This document shows, in pieces, positions 12,045 to 26,000 of a stretch of 64,000 bases of DNA. Numbering within the stretch: position 1 is the stretch's first letter; each line of letters starts with the position of its first letter. The position numbers and the translations under genes are program-made. The stretch spans positions 186,001 through 250,000 of the forward strand of contig JBBPTG010000001.1 in the NCBI GenBank assembly GCA_038093975.1, read 5' to 3'. Source of the stretch: Chalciporus piperatus (lineage: Eukaryota > Basidiomycota > Agaricomycetes > Boletales > Boletaceae). The notes beneath the pieces are model-generated. The model was given only the letters and a program-made list of their open reading frames with translations. It was not told the DNA's origin and did no database searches.

Positions 12045-13103
12045 AGACAAGCCTTTTTTGGACTTGTCTGCGACCACGTGCACGAGGATAAGTGTCGGTT
12101 AAGTGCATTGTACCTTGTCTACACACCAACTATCCACTCTATCAGTGGATATCTGAGACTGATGGTGCAGCAATAGTTACAGTGCTGCAAGCATCAGCCC
12201 CGGTAGTGTCTAGCACCTTGGACTATCTCGCCGTGAGCTACTCTGTCATCGAGAATGATACTACATACGTGGAGAACATCGTAAGGTCCTCAGTGGTCCA
12301 CGCATTCGACGGCATCGGAGATTCATCGTAGCGATCCAGTCTCTGCTCTCGACCTCATGATCAAGATTTTCGATCCTCATGAAGCCGCATATGCAGCACA
12401 CACATTGCAACACTTGTATACCCTTCCGAAAGCCCACACGACAGGGAAACTTGTACAGCTTCCAGACATTATCTACGATGACAAGCAAGGCTGTGAGCAA
12501 ACCACACAATGGATAGAACCCCATGTGGTCGAGTTCGTGACGAAGAAGGTTTACCAGGAATGGACTCAGTGAAGGTAACATTGCGGCAACTGATTGACTT
12601 GGTCACCCCGGAGTCACGAAGGAACTGGGACTTGAATTCGTCGATGGATAGTGTCATTAAGGACCGTTTCCCGATACTCCATCGTATCCCTTCAGGCTGT
12701 GTCGCAAACACAAACTGCAGCGGAGAATAACAAGTTTAAACCGAGCGATATAGTAGGTAGTTACTTATACCAATGTTACAACGGGCATTTGATGCTTCCG
12801 ATCTCACTTTCCATGCTGATGTATGCTCAACTCGTGATAAACTCCTCGCATTCAACCACCAACTCCGTATTCATATCATGGCTAAGTGAGGGAGCTCCTT
12901 GAACATGCTCAGTTGTTCTGGCGATACGGTAAGATGTCAGTAACGACCGGACTTGATAGACTTGTGGAATAGAGAGCATCTAAGTATTTTCTGCGGTCTT
13001 TGAGTGTCGAGATATATTCTACATGGTACTCGGTGCTTTATTTTCGAGATTTGCTTTTCAAATAATTTACAGACACAAAATGAGCGTTTTTTCATTGGCT
13101 CCA
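12045..13103. pseudogene. Transposon interior with broken ORF fragments
   Basis: Not recognised. Protein-like fragments on the plus strand include IVTVLQASAPVVSSTLDYLAVSYSV (12174-12250), IKIFDPHEAAYAAHTLQHLY and GKLVQLPDIIYDDKQGCEQTTQW, then EPHVVEFVTKKVYQEWT and a shifted frame VKVTLRQLIDLVTPESRRNWDLNSS. These lie in different frames with intervening stops and no convincing splice sites, which is what a decayed or captured gene piece would look like. A small hairpin (AGACAAG...CTTGTCT, 12045-12069) sits just inside the left repeat. Coding for a transposase is not supported. Confidence 0.45.
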
Positions 13104-13206
13104 GCTCACATGACTCTGGGAATCCGCGCTGCCTCCAAGATGTTCACGGATTTTACCAGACCGTCTATCGACGGCTTGCCTCATAGATGGTCTGGTCACC
13201 AGACTA
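13104..13206 (-). repeat. Right terminal inverted repeat of the transposon
   Basis: 103 bp, reverse complement of 11941-12044 at more than 96% identity. It ends 38 bp before the start codon of the gene at 13245, so it supplies that gene's proximal promoter or 5' leader. Confidence 0.92.
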
Positions 13207-13215
13207 GTGAATCGA
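13207..13215. repeat. Right 9-bp target-site duplication GTGAATCGA
   Basis: Exact copy, in direct orientation, of 11932-11940. Confidence 0.9.
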
Positions 13216-13244
13216 CGTCGCGGCTTGACTTTGGCTCATCCACG

Positions 13245-13858
13245 ATGTCCACTGAGCCGCCCTATTATATTCTCGTCGCTCATTCGACTATCCAGCACAG
13301 TTCACCAGGCCAGACCAACTCCCTCGTCCACGCCGACATAGAATATCGTTACGCTGACGATTCCCCTCTCTCGCTACTCCCTCGGTATCCTGGCGAACAT
13401 GTGCTCGTGTTCAATCACGATCCCGCCAACGCAACTAAACCAACCATTAGCAGCACCTCAAGTCAGCTCGCGTTGTCTGGCGTAAAGGTATTACCAGCAC
13501 CAGGGGCTTGCGTGGACGAAGATGGCTCCAGGAACGATAACATGTATATCCTCGAAGTGACATCCACTTTCGAAGACCAGTACGTCAGAATTGAGTTATG
13601 CTCGCGCACATCATGATGCTCAACTCTGCGATAGATCTAACACTGGCATGGAATCATCCCAAGCTCACTTGCAGAACCCACAGGCTATTGTCGCTCGGTT
13701 CAAACAGAGGTATTTGCTTGGGATCGTGAGGCCTTGGTTCTGGCTCATCCCCCGACAGGAATGCTGACCTTCGCCGCATCCTCGAATATCCAAACATGCC
13801 CACAGGAGACCAATTTTCACAACCAACGCCCCTGCAGTTCAAGTCCCCATTTGCCTAG
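13245..13858 (+). CDS. Small conserved fungal protein of unknown function
   Basis: Not assigned to a named family, though the sequence has the look of a conserved basidiomycete protein. Three exons join in frame (introns begin at 13580 and about 13706). The start is MSTEPPYYILVAHST at 13245. Features in order are IEYRYADDSPLSLLPRYPGEHVLVFNHDP, a hydrophobic, beta-rich segment; GVKVLPAPGAC; NDNMYILEVTS; and a C-terminal helix PQAIVARFKQRNADLRRILEYP. About 165 aa, no signal peptide or membrane helix. A long N-terminal extension of the ORF (from 13023) runs through the transposon repeat and is not counted as protein. Divergent from DLT1; without the transposon the two start codons would be about 51 bp apart. 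Confidence 0.8.
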
Positions 13859-13991
13859 TTTTACACATTGGACGTTATGTCACCCCAGTGCTCTTCATGA
13901 AGTATCTCTACTGCATGATTGTTTTCATAAATGTTCTATAGCAGCATGCACCAACAATATAATGTGTAATAATATAATGCATTACGCTACA

Positions 13992-15017
13992 TCATCGCCG
14001 TTTGTTACCTCGCGCTGGTTTGCGCTGCTGTACGGTCGCGCCATTTCCTGGAGGACGTGGTCCCATTGCCGATGCCTTCGACTCTTCTTCAGCAGCGAGT
14101 AAGGCTGACAGCCTAAATCACCTTGAATAAGCATGATCCTCGAATAAGAACGAACAGACATACCCAGCCTTGATGTCGCCATTCTGCATTGAGTTATGAA
14201 AGTTTGCAATCTTCCCCTGTTGAGTCTTGAGCTCCTCCAGAGATTGAGGGTCCAAATTCTTCTGTCTCAAGGGGTGAGCCGTGTAAATACATCGAATTGG
14301 CGGGATCAAGTTACCATGATGTATGGCATTCCGAGCATCGCGAGCCCAGTCAACACCATGATCATCATCATTGGGTTCTGGAACATGCCCAACAAGTTGA
14401 ACGATTCGAGAGGCTTGAAGTAAATGTGCTTGTGTCGGGGCGTCAGGACGATCGGATATCGTAACGACATGGATGATGTAGAGGTCAACGGCGTCCCGAC
14501 CATATGAGACAGAATTTGTGGTGGACCAGATGCATCCAGCACATCGACGCGCAGCTGAATGTGGCAAGTCAAGGTCAAGGTCGGCAAGGCAAGGCGAAGC
14601 AGCGAACGTACTTGATCAAATGCATGGTCATGCGATATGACAGACAAGACGTATGTGCCCGGTTCCACATCTGGTCTTGCATGACGAAAAGTAAGTCGTT
14701 TACTGATGACGTCGGAGGAAGGACATACATTGTGAAGTTTCCGCTTTGGGTGACGCGGCCAGAGTATCGGCCTGTGTCAAGAATAACTTTGGAAGGGCCG
14801 AGAGATGCGTAATCTTTGTTCTTCAAAGGTTAGCGATGACGGGGGATTGAGAAGTATGCTCACTAGGACATAGGGAATTCCATTGCACGTGTCCTGTGAG
14901 GTCCAAGCAAAGACAGGTACTGAGGAAAGTTCAGCATTCGCAATGAGTCGCATGGCAGAAAAGCAATGATATCCACCTGGCCAGCATAGCCAGCACACAC
15001 GGAAACATGAACTTCAT
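13992..15017 (-). CDS. EMC7: ER membrane protein complex subunit 7
   Basis: EMC7 is the lumenal beta-sandwich subunit of the ER membrane insertase complex. The ATG at 15017 opens a signal peptide (MKFMFPCVLAMLA) split from the mature domain by the first intron. Joined exons read LDLTGHVQWNSLCP, NYASLGPSKVILDTGRYSGRV, PDVEPGTYVLSVISHDHAFDQ, then PYPIVLTPRHKHIYF-type sequence (here RYPIVLTPRHKH) and ESFNLLGMFQNPMMMIMVLTGLAMLGMPYIM, the membrane anchor. The cytosolic tail has NLDPQSLEELKTQQGKI and a basic end, ARGNKRR. All family blocks are present in order. Divergent from UTP23 with 128 bp between starts, and convergent with the gene at 13245. Confidence 0.95.
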
Positions 15018-15145
15018 GGCGGATATGGAACGAAAACTCGGCGTGCTGTCTTGGTCTTAGAAGCTCTTGCACAACAAGACCAAACAACCACCTCGATCAA
15101 GCCGCGCCGAACTTGAGTCTCTAGAATTTCAGCAGGTTGTCCATC

Positions 15146-16164
15146 ATGAGGCAAAAAAGAGCGAAAACTTATCGAAAACTCATGACATTGTACTGTCAAT
15201 CCTTTGGATTCAGGCAGCCCTATCAAGTCTTAGGTACGTCCCCCTCATTCCATCCCAATCGAAGCTCATATGTGCCCAGTTGACTCTGAGATATGTAGAT
15301 TTGCCATCGAGGCCAAAACAGACTTGCATAAGCAACTGAGCACCGTGCTCCAAGGAACCATCAAGCCTAGTACGAGAATTCACTGTCCCCGCTAGTCTTG
15401 GAATGTCTCACAAGCTCGTCCCACTTCCAGTGATCACGCAATGCTGCATTCATGAACTGTATTTGCAGGGAAAGTCACAACAGCCAGTAGTCGATCTCGC
15501 GAAATCTTTCGAACGGAGGAAGTGTAATCACAGAGAGGCAATACCCGGCGACGATTGTCTCGCAAGCGTAGTTGGTACGTGTGTCCTTGTCAGCAACAAG
15601 GCGTATATCGTTTCTACGATTTCGCAGGGGATTCCAACAAGCACCGCTACGTCATAGCAACCCAGTCACATCCGCTTCGCCTCAAACTTCGACTGATACC
15701 TGCTGTGCCGATTATCCACATTAATCGGGCAGTGATGATCCTAGAACCACCTAGTGATGTGACGTTGAAAGCGAAACAACAGGCAAGCTCTAGATGCGAC
15801 TCGTAACTCGTATCACATCCACTGACTTGCGAGATGACAGAACGAAGATAAAACACTCGGTCCAAGCGCTGCAGAACTAGCCGACATCCGGTCGTCTCAT
15901 ACCCAGAGTGACCCTCCTCGTAAGAAGAAAGGACCAAAGGGCCCAAATCCTCTCAGTATGAAGAAAAAAGCGGTACCTCGTACAAGACCGCCTCGCTCTA
16001 CGGGCGAGCCGAGCAACAAACCTTCAGATATTGATGCTGTTGCAGGCCAGAAGAGAAAGCACACAGATGGTGAGGAAGACGCCTCAGCAGCATCTACTGG
16101 GAGCAAGCGTAAGAGACACAGGAAACATGGTAATACGAGCGAAACCACAGAACCACTTAGTTGA
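15146..16164 (+). CDS. UTP23: rRNA-processing protein UTP23
   Basis: PIN-domain-like protein of the small-subunit processome, required for early 18S rRNA maturation and snR30 release. The start MRQKRAKTYRKLM is the family N-terminus. It is followed by FGFRQPYQVL, DSEICRFAIEAKTDL, TVLQGTIKP, ITQCCIHELY, the Cys/His motif CNHREAIPGDDCLASVVG, NKHRYVIATQ and IPAVPIIHINRAVMILEPPS. The C-terminus is Lys-rich (DPPRKKKGPKGPNPLS, KRKRHRKH), as expected for a nucleolar protein. Five exons; the last intron (15783-15840) has a GC donor (AG|GCAAGC) and must be removed, because the read-through frame stops. Shares a short promoter with EMC7. Confidence 0.95.
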
Positions 16165-16338
16165 TGCAACTATCTCGTATGATTGTCTGCATACCTAGCA
16201 CACCATCTCTTGAATCACATATGCTCATATATTCACCGTGGAAGAGATGAAATCACAGTCATCCGTCATAATCATTGCCAAAGGCTCCGCGAGTTAAAAT
16301 ACAGACATGATGATACATAACAATCGTCAAACAGACAT

Positions 16339-17480
<1,142 letters not shown>

Positions 17481-17510
17481 CTAATGAGGGGCGTCGTGGA
17501 CAACCAGCGT

Positions 17511-17520
17511 TTATATATAT
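17511..17520 (-). promoter_or_regulatory. TATA box of the polyubiquitin gene
   Basis: On the minus strand the sequence reads ATATATATAA about 110 bp upstream of the polyubiquitin ATG, a suitable distance for a highly expressed, inducible gene with a short leader. Confidence 0.6.
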
Positions 17521-17679
17521 CGAGTGGCAGCGGAGTTTCAATTGGCTGACTCACGCCGGGGGCCAACCCGGGGGCTGTACCTGTCTGTATCACGCCGCAG
17601 CCATGGAACTTGTCGGACCTTCCAGATAAGACGGCACAGGATAAGGCGATACGGGTATCTACACAGTACGATACAAGGA

Positions 17680-19124
<1,445 letters not shown>

Positions 19125-19266
19125 CTTTTGGGTGTGATTCAAACTTTGAGAGTGTGTCCTTGTCTTAGGCTCGTCATGACTTTGAGCTGTGCCCAGCGGT
19201 TTTTGGGGTCCCCGTACGATTTTGTGATCTGCAAAGTTTCGACGCGACTCGACCAGGCAACAAGCA

Positions 19267-20155
19267 ATGGCTTCAGCGACGGCGGAATGGCTAACGCCAT
19301 CGACGCGAACAGAGTTGATCGAAAACCTCGTATCAGGTGTCGGTGCGTTGTTCAGTAAAGGTCGCTGCCATTCTGCTAGATTACAATTGATATCCAGATC
19401 GTTATAATCCATCCAACGTCGGCATCTTGGAGGACTACCTTTACCATCAGATCAGAAGCGACGAATACGACTGCCTCGCCAACCTTGCCATCCTAAAACT
19501 GTAGGATTCATCTCCTAGCATGCTTCACAGGACTAACACCCCACTAGCTATCAATTCAACCCTGACCTCAATAACCCGGATGTAGTTGTCAACATTCTTC
19601 TCAAAGCTCTGACCGCCGAACCCTTCCCCGATTTCAACCTTTGCATATCCTTGTTGGACGACAGACTACCCAACCCCAACACCGACGAACCCGATCCTCT
19701 CCCAGCTCTCCTCCCCATACTCACAAACCTTTATGATCTCCTCCACCAATGTCGCTTTCCTGCGTTTTGGACTTTCTACAAGTCCGAAGAACTCGAGTCC
19801 TTGAGAGAAAACTATACCATCGAATGCGTAGGCTTTGAAAATGCCATTCGAGAGGTTGCAGCGCGTGCTGTGAAGGCTACCTTCACGCGCATAGGATTGG
19901 AGAGACTTGGGACATATGTCGACCTCTCAGGGCCCGACCTTGACGCTTGGGTTTCAAAACAGGGATGGAGTGTTGACGGGCGAATCGTCTCGATTCCTCC
20001 CAACCCGGACAACCAGATAGAATCTGTGGTTATCCGGGAAAATGTCAAGCTACCCCGTGAGTATCCCCAGCACTTGCTTCCATCTGTCCGACCTTAATGT
20101 TCCCGGTCTTGCAGAATTATCAAAGGTTATTGCGCATTCTGTGCAGGCAAAGTAG
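19267..20155 (+). CDS. EIF3K: Translation initiation factor 3 subunit K
   Basis: eIF3k is a small non-core eIF3 subunit with a HAM and a winged-helix domain. The start MASATAEWLTPSTRTELIENL is followed, across two introns, by DRYNPSNVGILEDYLYHQI, EYDCLANLAILKLYQFNPDL and NVVVNILLKAL-type sequence, the large exon with LHQCRFPAFWTFY, FENAIREVAARAVKATF and the winged-helix part. The last intron begins at 20058 and the tail is QLSKVIAHSVQAK. The protein is about 250 aa, a normal size. Its start lies 142 bp from that of SWD3 on the opposite strand, and its 3' end converges on the AVT1-like gene. Confidence 0.95.
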
Positions 20156-20267
20156 ATGGCTTTTACACATATCAAAGTGTCTTTAGCTCGTCAGAATTAC
20201 GTGTGGTCGTGCTAATTGTCATCTATGTCTTCCAATGGTAGTGACAGCCATATCAATCTGCGAATGA

Positions 20268-22502
20268 TCATCCTGACGCTGTCCAAAACGCAGAGAATGT
20301 TCCCCATACTGCCATCAAAGTGGAAACTCCCAGCAAAGCCGCATCATACCAGTAACATTGCCCAGTCAGAGCGATCTTGGCGAAGATCGGCCCTATGACG
20401 CAAATGACGAACGCAGAGAATGAGCCCAGGAATGCCATCAAGGAACTAAACTGCGGGATGAGGATAGAGACAGTAATTGCCAGGACTGGCACCGCGATGC
20501 GTTCAAGCGCTATAAGAAACCGTGTCATTGGCCGAACATGGTTTTCTGAAGAGGGTCCTTTCCCGTCCTCCACGGGAGCTGGCGGTGTTATTTCCAGGCC
20601 GAGCATACTCTCTAAAATGATGTTAAGCTGTACTTGGTCAGATCAACAGCTTACACAGTGGGCTGTGTTATTACATACCGGCCTTGTGCTCAGAGCAAAC
20701 TTGGACCTGGGTTAAAAAGTCAGAGATGGAGAAGGAGCCAGGAATATAGGAGCCAGTCTCTTACAAGGGAGTAATCACGAGCAACCACATCGCCAATTGG
20801 TTGAGGACTGGATTATATCCTGGTGTGGCAAGTAAATCTTTACTGACCTACACTCCTTGGTTGAGACCATGACAATTTAAGGACCAGTCGTACAACTTCA
20901 CCTCATCGCTCACTGATGCACCAAACATCAGATAACCAGCGTACCCAATGATGGCATAAATGAATGTTGCAACTGCCTGCACAGTAATGTCGGAAAACGT
21001 CTTCCTCGCTGTATTTTAGTTCACTTACGAAGGCACGGTTAGCCATATGATCGAATTGAGATGGGTCTATCATATCGCGAGCCAGTGAGGGTATAACGAC
21101 ATGCCCGGAGAACTACAGAAAGATCAGATAAAGGCATACAACCAAGCAAAGTCACTTACTCCCGCCATGAGGAGACCGAATGCCACCCCAACCTCACCAA
21201 GAGTCCCGGGAGAAAAAGAAGTTGGCGCTGGGCTCCACAGACTCCCCGGATAATCAAGTTTAGTGAAGCCGTCTATGAATATTACTGCTATGATCAGGAG
21301 CGTAGACGTAATCCCCAGAATCGAGGTGAACGAAAGTATGGACAACGGCATAAAAACTGTCGGTGCCAAGCTGTACAATGAGGATGAACATCAATATTTC
21401 TAGCAAGACGGCAGGCCATGGCCGTCACAGCACTTACGCCAAGAGAGATAGTATTTTATAGGTATTGGCGGAGTAACGGGGCCAAACGCCTTCTAAGGAA
21501 TCGGCAGCTAAGGTGACGAGGACAACGCTGAGAATTTTCTGATGAGGCTAAATATGAGATGAATTTGTTCATACGTACCTAAGAGAAAACAGCTCAAGAC
21601 AAAACAGGGTATTTGTCAGTACAGATGACTTGGGACCAAAAGCCTTTCGACCAATGTCAGCGTATGAGCGCAAACGAGGGTCATCCAAAATTTCGCGCGC
21701 CAGGAGCTTCGCGCTGAGTGCCGGGTATCAGAATGGCTCCTTGAATGCAAGGATCACTCACGTATAGCAGGTAATGCAGCCGAAAAATATGACAAGGACG
21801 GTGCCCCACACCCATCCAGCGTAAGCGAATGCAAGCGGCTCAGATAGCATACCTATTCCCAGAAGTACCGCAATGCAATTAAATAACTGCAGACGTGGTT
21901 TAATTATCTAGAAAGTGAGTAACTTCGATAGATGAAGCTTACCGTCTGTCCGTAGGTGCATCTGCCTTTGTAATGATACTGAACACTGGCAGCCGGGCCA
22001 GAAGAGGTGGGTTCTGGGTTCTGTGAGATGCCAGTGGAATCTGCATGAGGACTCGACGCATTGTAGTTGGCGTGACCAAGCCCAGGTGCAGACGAGAAAA
22101 CCGAGAACGATGCAGCTTTTCTCAACAATGGGGTGGTTTCGTGAGGTCTTCTAGGGGCTGGGCCTGCTTGGCGAATAGTTAAACCCGGCCTTCGAGCAAC
22201 CTTGGGCGACACGGAATCCTCCTCGTGATCCTCTAAGGGTTCAGTATGTCTTCTTGCCGATGAGTCGACGAGATGTTGCTCTTCTGTAGTTGCTATTTCA
22301 TCGTCGGAGGAGTCACTGGCTAGGTCAGAGGCCTGTACACCGGAGCTTGGATAGTACTGAGAACGATAATCTGCACCGCGGGTGGGTTCCGAGAGACTAC
22401 GGAAGGATGTGACAGTGGTTACTTACATGAAGCAAAGGCATCCCGGACGCTGTGGGCACTGGAAAAAGAACCAGAGGGGAACGAGTTTGGTAGGGAGGTC
22501 AT
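20268..22502 (-). CDS. AVT1: Vacuolar amino acid transporter, AVT1 type
   Basis: Amino-acid/auxin permease family transporter, most like yeast Avt1, which loads amino acids into the vacuole by proton antiport. The start MTSLPNSFPSGSF at 22502 leads into a long acidic, Ser-rich cytosolic N-terminus containing HETTPLLRKAASF. The first membrane helix is TLFNCIAVLLGIGMLSEPLAFAYAGW, a family hallmark. Further helices include LVIFFGCITCYT, LYSLAPTVFMPLSILSFTSILGI, EVGVAFGLLMAGVSDFAWL and, last, FLGSFSAFVICVIGPIFAKIAL. Ten or so exons; internal borders were only partly resolved. Convergent with eIF3k (112 bp between stops). Family certain; the Avt1 subgroup is inferred from the long N-terminus. Confidence 0.85.
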
Positions 22503-23065
22503 CCTGTTCAACTTGTACGATGATCAAGAAAAGCCTCCACTGGTCAGATACCTGGGACTACTTCTGGGGAGAAGTTTCTGAACTGAATATGTAATATGTA
22601 AAATCATGTTGAGCAAGATCCGGAAAAGACTGGTTGCAAATTCGGAAAGTTGAACATGTACTTACCGGTCGATTCGGTTGTGACTTGGAGGAGATTCCTA
22701 GTTTCGGAATAAGCGCAACCAATCAGACATGTGCATGAACAATGATCCGCCCGAATGATAATGTCAACGGGTCACACCTCGAGGAAGGTCACATCTACAT
22801 ACATGTCGAACTATGGATAAATAATATGCTTGCTGATCTATGTGTTATATGGAAACCTGCAACGCCATGCAAATTGAGAGCGTTCGGAGTCACCTCTCCC
22901 GCTACGAATTAACAGCTCGACGATTCGTCCACATCATGTATGACTCCCGCAAGATATCGTGTCCGACGGCGGTTTTCACGCGCGTGGAACGCCGCGCTTC
23001 GGGGAGTCGGGCGCTGACGTTCAGGTCCTACAGTGTGGTGGGTCAGCTCATGCGGCCAAGTCCAT
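22503..23065. other. Intergenic, upstream of AVT1-like gene
   Basis: 563 bp between the AVT1-like start and the ITC1 stop, both minus-strand genes. It should carry the AVT1 promoter and ITC1 3' UTR. A plus-strand ORF at 22840-23079 has no coding character. Nothing else seen. Confidence 0.5.
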
Positions 23066-26000
23066 TCAGGTTGCCATAACACGAACCGAGAGACGTTTCC
23101 GCATTCCCGGCGCGATATGATTCCACCATTTCGTGAACGCATTCTTGAGTGCTAGTTCACGGACACCCTTTGCGTTTAGCCATGCAACAAACTCGTCCAC
23201 CTGATACGAAGTGGTCAGCGAACAAATAATCCCGCGACAACGTGTCCTTACCTCCTCGGGTTCGGTGTACACTGCCCATTCCCCTGGAGCCAGTTGACCC
23301 TCTCCTTCCTCCTCCTCTCTTCTAGCATCAAAGTCATTCTCTTCTCTTCTTGACATCAACTCCAAGTCCACTTCGGTGGGACCTTGGATAAATATGCGTC
23401 CTGTTCCATACTGAACCACGCCTCCGCTACCCAACAAGGACATCGAACCCATGCCATCGAACCACCAAACTCGATTGTGGAATCGGTCTTGACCTAGCGG
23501 CTTGACTCTAATTGCCCCAAGTAGCTTGCGGAACTCGCGCTCAATGCTCTCAAGCCGGCGTTCCAGTTTATTAACTTCTTCGTCAAGCCGACGGTGTTCC
23601 GCTTGCGCATGTTTTTCAGCGGCAACTTTCGCTCGGGCGATCTCCCTTTGTTTTGCATGAGCTTGGGCATGCGCTTTCTGGCGGAGGTCTTTTTGGCGGG
23701 CTGAAATTTTCTGGCGACCACTTGTAGCTGAGGCAGACTCAGATCCTTCCTCCGAGGGAGCATCAGATAGATCGCTAGAGTCATGCATAATAACATCTTC
23801 CTCTGTCGCTTGAGCGGATGGTTCTTTCTTTGACTCCGCTTCACCCGCAAGCGTATTCATTTCTTCGGTGCTGTTGATAGTCATTACTTTTGTGTGCATA
23901 ATTTTCATATCACCATACTTACTATTGCTTCTTTAATCGGTTGATTTCAATTTTCTCCTTCCGTAGCGCAGTCAGCGACTCCTCACAAGTTTCCATATGG
24001 GTATGGATGGTCTTGCTTGAGACGGAGAGGTTGCACAGGAAAGCCAAGATGGCAATGCGATCAGGAGGTGGAAGGGTATGATACCGTTCACCAGGCGACG
24101 AGTTTGACGAGAAAGAAACGGGGGTAGAAACCCGTGAACTGGTTGAAGAGGTAGACGATTCGACGTTCGGTTCAGGCGCAAAGAGCAGTCTTGTAAGGAC
24201 TTCTCGTAGATGGGGGAAATTATCCACTGTTGCGTGCTGGGAGCTTGCTTTAGCACGAGAAGCATAAAACAGTGTACCACCTACATCTTTCAAACACCCG
24301 ACTAAGGCATCTTCCCAGCCAGTTCTCGAATCTTGAATTCGTAGCGGAACGCGTTCCCAGTTGTTCCCAACATCAGCCATCGCAGCCGTTAGCTGATCCA
24401 GTGTCACACCGAGAACTTTGTGATCCTCTTCCAAAGTATCCCTCAAACGCAACAAGGAGAGGACGGCGCTATGGCGATTGAATGGCACAGTGCGCAAGTT
24501 ATAAATGAGCGTGGCGTGAATCTCGCAGAGGATGGTGCACGGAGGTTCTATGACGGAATGCTGAACTGCATGTTCAAAGTCATCCATGGTAATCGGAGAA
24601 ATGTGCAATGGTTGACTGCGACATCGCGTCAATATCCCGGATCCTGCCAAAAAGTGGACGTTGGCTCACCCATACACAACGAGAAAGTTCCAACACATGA
24701 GAAACAACTCGAAGGTGGCCTGATCTTCACCAAAAGGCAGGTGCGCTCCACTAGGAATCGGTTTTTTCACCTTTGCACCCGCTTTCTTCTCTTTGTCTGA
24801 GATGCGAACATCCAAATCCTCTGTAGGATAGCGAATGGGTTTTCTCTTCTTCCGTTCTGCTGCAAGCCGCTCGGCCTCCTCTTTGGCTTTGTGTTGCCTC
24901 TCTGCCTTCTCTCGTGCTTCCCGCTCCCGCTTCTCTGCAGCAGCCGCAAGAACTTTCACTAAGGGACTGAGTATATTCCACAAGATGACGAAGCTCATCA
25001 ACTTACCCCTCTCTTCCTGAGCTGCAGTCATCTTTTTCTGTTTCTTCGTTGGAGGTCCCTCTTTATCCTCCCAGATCTTCTTCCGCTTGTCAATCTCACC
25101 TTTTTTGATGTTCTCGACGCCCCGCCGAGTTTCTTCTGGCATAACAAAATCTACACCATAGTGTTTGGCGATCGCCTCCTTCACCGTCCAAGGCGAAGCC
25201 ACGGCCGCATCACGGTCCACGCAATCACGGATAAACCTCCGAAGGATAGACTTCGAGAAGGCCAAGCGGTCACGACTGATAGAAGGGGGGGGGGGGGGAA
25301 GTAAGGTTTCCGTTCATCAAACTAAGACATGAACGTGCCTCATATTGGTGCAATGAACATCCACCAATCTACCACTCCATTGTGCTTTGTCCTTCTGAGC
25401 AGCTTTGCCCTTTTCATGGCTTTTATCGTGTGGTTCATCAAGAACCTGGACCTGGTAGAGGTACTTGAGTGGGTCATCTCGGGTGAGCGCCTCCTTGGCA
25501 GGTATCTTGAGGTTTCCCCCGATTGTGTGTATTTGTCCATTACCTGCTGCAGCCATTACCGGTGTCGGGGCGGGGGAGGTGGATGACGACGCTTGGTCTG
25601 GCTCCAGTGGCTCTGGTACATCGGTACCGGTTTTCGGTGGATAGACTTGAAGCACTTTTGCGTAGAACCTAATAGGTATAAGATGAGTGAATAGGCATCC
25701 AATGCGTAGGCTCACTTGTCCCCCATTACATCGACGAAAACCTCTGGTGGACAAAGGGTGACAGTTAGCTATGACGATAGTGTACGTTGTGTAAATAACA
25801 AAGACGCACTTTCACCTGAAAAGTACCGGTCCTTGAATCGCTCGAAAACAGCTTCTACCAAGTGGTCCAGACGACCCACGACCTCTATGGTCGTATCCAA
25901 ATATGTCAGCCGTGATGGCGGAAACAAGGGAAAGGGGTACGAACGCCATTGTACAGCCCTAAGTACAGCGGCTTTCAGTGCTTCAGGGAACCTGGAATGC

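Larger units (their letters stand above)
11941..13206. mobile_element. Non-autonomous Mutator-like DNA transposon (MULE/MITE type)
   Basis: A 1266-bp element with long terminal inverted repeats, 11941-12044 and 13104-13206. They differ by one substitution, one single-base indel beside another change, and nothing else. The ends read TAGTCTGGTGACCAGAC... and its reverse complement, and a 9-bp direct repeat flanks the whole. No transposase motif was found in the ~1.06-kb interior, so the element cannot move by itself. Long (~100 bp) inverted repeats plus a 9-bp target duplication fit the Mutator superfamily best; Merlin (8-9 bp duplications) is the main alternative. Near-identity of the two ends suggests a fairly recent insertion. 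It sits between the start codons of DLT1 and the small gene at 13245. Confidence 0.88.

Noticed and set aside
13023..13244. N-terminal extension of the gene at 13245, and the matching peptide upstream of DLT1
   Set aside because: Both translate the transposon terminal repeat (MTLGIRAASK in each), so the shared peptide is a by-product of the inverted repeat, not a protein domain.
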